From Bacteroidales bacterium (GTDB lineage Bacteria > Bacteroidota > Bacteroidia > Bacteroidales > JAADJA01): a stretch of 35,931 nucleotides of DNA. Each line of letters begins with the position of its first letter. Within the stretch, counting starts at the first letter, position 1. The DNA lies in NCBI GenBank assembly GCA_020438135.1, contig JAGQVF010000155.1, positions 1 through 35,931 of the forward strand, written 5' to 3'. This document shows, one piece after another, positions 34,334-35,931 of this stretch. The position numbers and the translations under genes are program-made. A model generated the notes under the pieces. It was not told where the DNA came from, made no database searches, and worked only from the letters and a program-made list of their open reading frames with translations.

Positions 34334-34377
34334 TAAAAAAATATGAAACACGATGCCGCAGGCACCATGTTTCATAT
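34334..34377 (-). terminator. Rho-independent terminator between the 29-residue gene and rng
   Basis: A perfect 10-bp stem, ATATGAAACA (34341-34350) with TGTTTCATAT (34368-34377). An internal loop and a TGCC/GGCA inner stem close with loop GCA. On the minus strand the stem is followed by a T-run (A at 34334-34341 on plus). Confidence 0.88.
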
Positions 34378-34393
34378 TGAAGATCAAGTGTTA

Positions 34394-34483
34394 CTATTTC
34401 TTTTTATGTCTGTTTTTCCGCAAACGTTTTTTACGTTTATGGGTCGCCATCTTGTGCCGTTTTCTCTTTTTTCCGCTAGGCAT
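34394..34483 (-). CDS. 29-residue AURKAIP1/COX24-type (bS22-like) ribosomal protein
   Basis: Only 29 residues: MPSGKKRKRHKMATHKRKKR, then LRKNRHKKK, with about 60% Lys/Arg/His. The KMATHKRKKRLRK core matches the short AURKAIP1/COX24 domain shared with mitochondrial mS38 and mycobacterial bS22, small subunit components. It sits 21 bp downstream of HU on the same strand and upstream of a terminator. This position, next to rng and HU, is one I recall as widely conserved in Bacteroidota. It is short enough to be missed by most gene callers. Confidence 0.88.
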   Translation of the reverse strand: MPSGKKRKRHKMATHKRKKRLRKNRHKKK

Positions 34484-34504
34484 AGTTTGCTGTTTATTAG
34501 CTTA

Positions 34505-34789
34505 TTACTTTACGTTGTTTTTAATTTCGTTTACAAATGTTTTGGCCGGTTTGAATGCCGGAATATGATGAGCAGGAATAATAATTGTTGTATTCTTCGA
34601 GATATTCCTACCTGTTTTCTCAGCTCTGCGTTTGATAACAAAACTTCCAAACCCCCTCAGATAAACATTTTCCCCGTTTTTCATCGAATCTTTTACAGCT
34701 TCCATAAAAGCCTCAACAGTGTGTTGAACGGTAATTTTTTCAATCCCAGTTTTGTTTGAAATTTCTGCTACGATTTCTGCTTTTGTCAT
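34505..34789 (-). CDS. HU/IHF family DNA-binding protein
   Basis: 94 residues: MTKAEIVAEISNKTGIEKITVQHTVEAF helical dimerisation part, then GENVYLRGFGSFVIKRRAEKTGRN, and the beta-arm with IPAHHIPAFKPAKTFVNEIK. It bends DNA and organises the nucleoid. It is divergent from mutY and followed by the 29-residue basic protein, with which it is probably cotranscribed up to the terminator at 34334-34377. Confidence 0.95.
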   Translation of the reverse strand: MTKAEIVAEISNKTGIEKITVQHTVEAFMEAVKDSMKNGENVYLRGFGSFVIKRRAEKTGRNISKNTTIIIPAHHIPAFKPAKTFVNEIKNNVK

Positions 34790-34837
34790 GATGTAACTAT
34801 TTAATAATTTGAATTATAACTATTTCAATAAGGGCTG

Positions 34838-34845
34838 CAAATATA
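34838..34845 (-). promoter_or_regulatory. Promoter -7 box for HU
   Basis: On the minus strand this is TATATTTG, an exact TAnnTTTG match, about 49 bp upstream of the HU start codon. A TCTTG at about 34862-34866 is a possible -33 but at a short 16-base spacing. Confidence 0.55.
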
Positions 34846-34910
34846 TAAATTTTTTTAAATGCAAGACATCGGTCCCTTTTTTTTAACTGACTGTTATTAA
34901 ATTTGTTCCC

Positions 34911-35931
34911 GTGAAATTTTCAGAAAAAATTGGAAAGTGGTACCAGCAGAATAAAAGAAACCTGCCCTGGCGTAAAACAAACGACCCCTATGTGATTTGG
35001 ATATCTGAAATTGTTTTTCAGCAAACCCGTATTCAACAAGGAATTGCTTATTTTCAGCGATTTATTGATCGTTTCCCGACGGTGCTGGATTTGGCAGAAT
35101 CGGCGGAGGAGGAGGTCCTTAAAATATGGCAGGGGTTGGGCTATTATTCGCGGGCCCGAAACTTACATCATACAGCCAAAACCATTGCAAACGTTTACAA
35201 TGGCAGGTTTCCGGATACATTTGAAGAAGTGATCCAGCTTAAAGGAGTAGGAGAGTACACTGCATCGGCTATCCTCAGCATTGCTTTTGAGAAACCCTTT
35301 GCTGTGGTGGATGGAAACGTTGCCAGGGTGTTAAGCAGGATCTATGGAATCAGGGAGCCAATTAATTCACCGGCTGGGAAAAAAATACTTGCCGCCAAAG
35401 CACATGATATCATGGATAAAAAAAATCCCGGAGATCATAATCAGGCAATGATGGAATTTGGAGCCCTTTTCTGTGTACCAGTAAACCCCGATTGTGGAAA
35501 CTGTATTTTTGCTGATCAATGTTTTGCTTATCAAAATAAACGGGTGGATAAACTTCCTGTGAAAGTCGCGGTGACAAAGATCGTAAACCGGTATATCCAC
35601 TATTTTGTGCTGTTGCACACGCACAATGAAACTTCTTATATTTTTCTGAATAAACGAAATGAGAAGGATATCTGGCAACATCTGTATGACTTTCCCCATG
35701 TTGAAACGGAAAAACAAATCAATCTGAAAAAGGCATCTGTTCGATTTTATGAGAATTTTGGTTTTTATCCACAAATTCGAAAAGAGGTTGTGAAAGATTA
35801 CAGGCATATATTAACACACCGGATCATTCATGGTAGGTTTTACAGGATGGAAATTGATGACATTGTTCCGGAGGAAAAACTCAGGATACTGGATGAAAAA
35901 TATCTGCGTATTCCTGTTGCATCAATCGACA
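34911..35931 (+). CDS. mutY: A/G-specific adenine glycosylase, 3' end cut by window
   Basis: 340 residues present, no stop before the window end; full proteins are about 350-370. It removes adenine mispaired with 8-oxoguanine. Visible are the catalytic E33 in WISEIVFQQTR, the helix-hairpin-helix LKGVGEYTASAIL, the catalytic Asp in VVDGNVARVL, and the [4Fe-4S] Cys set C188-x6-C195-x2-C198-x5-C204. A C-terminal NUDIX-like 8-oxoG recognition domain includes LTHR. It starts with GTG: the frame upstream meets a stop at 34884-34886 with no ATG. A TAAATTTG box (34898-34905) lies only 5 bp before the GTG, so any transcript from it would be nearly leaderless. Confidence 0.96.
   Translation, partial: MKFSEKIGKWYQQNKRNLPWRKTNDPYVIWISEIVFQQTRIQQGIAYFQRFIDRFPTVLDLAESAEEEVLKIWQGLGYYSRARNLHHTAKTIANVYNGRFPDTFEEVIQLKGVGEYTASAILSIAFEKPFAVVDGNVARVLSRIYGIREPINSPAGKKILAAKAHDIMDKKNPGDHNQAMMEFGALFCVPVNPDCGNCIFADQCFAYQNKRVDKLPVKVAVTKIVNRYIHYFVLLHTHNETSYIFLNKRNEKDIWQHLYDFPHVETEKQINLKKASVRFYENFGFYPQIRKEVVKDYRHILTHRIIHGRFYRMEIDDIVPEEKLRILDEKYLRIPVASID

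Noticed and set aside
35011-35807. ORFs at 35011-35232 (+) and 35367-35807 (-)
   Set aside because: Both are shadows of mutY, which runs open through the region with all its active-site and Fe-S motifs.

Overview
The window reads as chromosome of a Bacteroidota bacterium, probably in or near Bacteroidales/Marinilabiliales. This rests on a type IX secretion C-terminal sorting domain, a propeller-type sensor kinase with a LytTR regulator, an ECF sigma factor followed by head-GIN/DUF4097-type envelope proteins, DUF3570 and DUF5777 outer-membrane barrel families, several TAnnTTTG promoter -7 boxes, and the mutY/HU/29-codon basic protein/rng order. There are no rRNA, tRNA, IS element, phage or CRISPR features. 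Gene density is high, and the only gaps above about 280 bp are 6943-7304 and 18034-18317.

Layout. 1-6942 is a minus-strand run: glycosyltransferase, dihydroorotase, MORN/YwqK-type lipoprotein, YceI-like protein, propeller sensor kinase and LytTR regulator, ending in a 25-bp tandem repeat. 7305-11720 (plus) holds fructose-1,6-bisphosphatase and Mfd. 11816-14297 (minus) holds an unknown Lys/Arg-rich membrane protein, an O-methyltransferase and a small membrane protein. 14536-16914 (plus) is a compact ApbE-DUF4266-DUF3570 cassette. It is followed by DUF1761 and DUF4287/DUF5655 proteins, then pruA, with a convergent Na+/Ca2+ antiporter. 21064-24006 encodes a large secreted PKD protein with a T9SS signal, closed by a clear terminator.

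24120-27219 is an ECF-sigma operon: a likely self-recognised promoter, sigma factor, membrane anti-sigma-like protein, a 31-codon leader ORF with hairpins, a DUF4097-like protein and a head-GIN lipoprotein, closed by a terminator. 27406-30389 follows: a five-module c-type cytochrome lipoprotein, a one-module paralogue and a DUF5777-type beta-barrel. This looks like an envelope electron-transfer unit. 30404-34789 (minus) returns to housekeeping genes (hflX, trpS, rng, a 29-residue bS22/AURKAIP1-like protein, HU), with mutY divergent and cut by the window edge.

The two most interesting systems are the repeated-module cytochrome/barrel cluster and the flavin-transferase cassette with its tiny Cys-tailed lipoprotein. 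Both pair redox chemistry with an outer-membrane barrel of unknown function.
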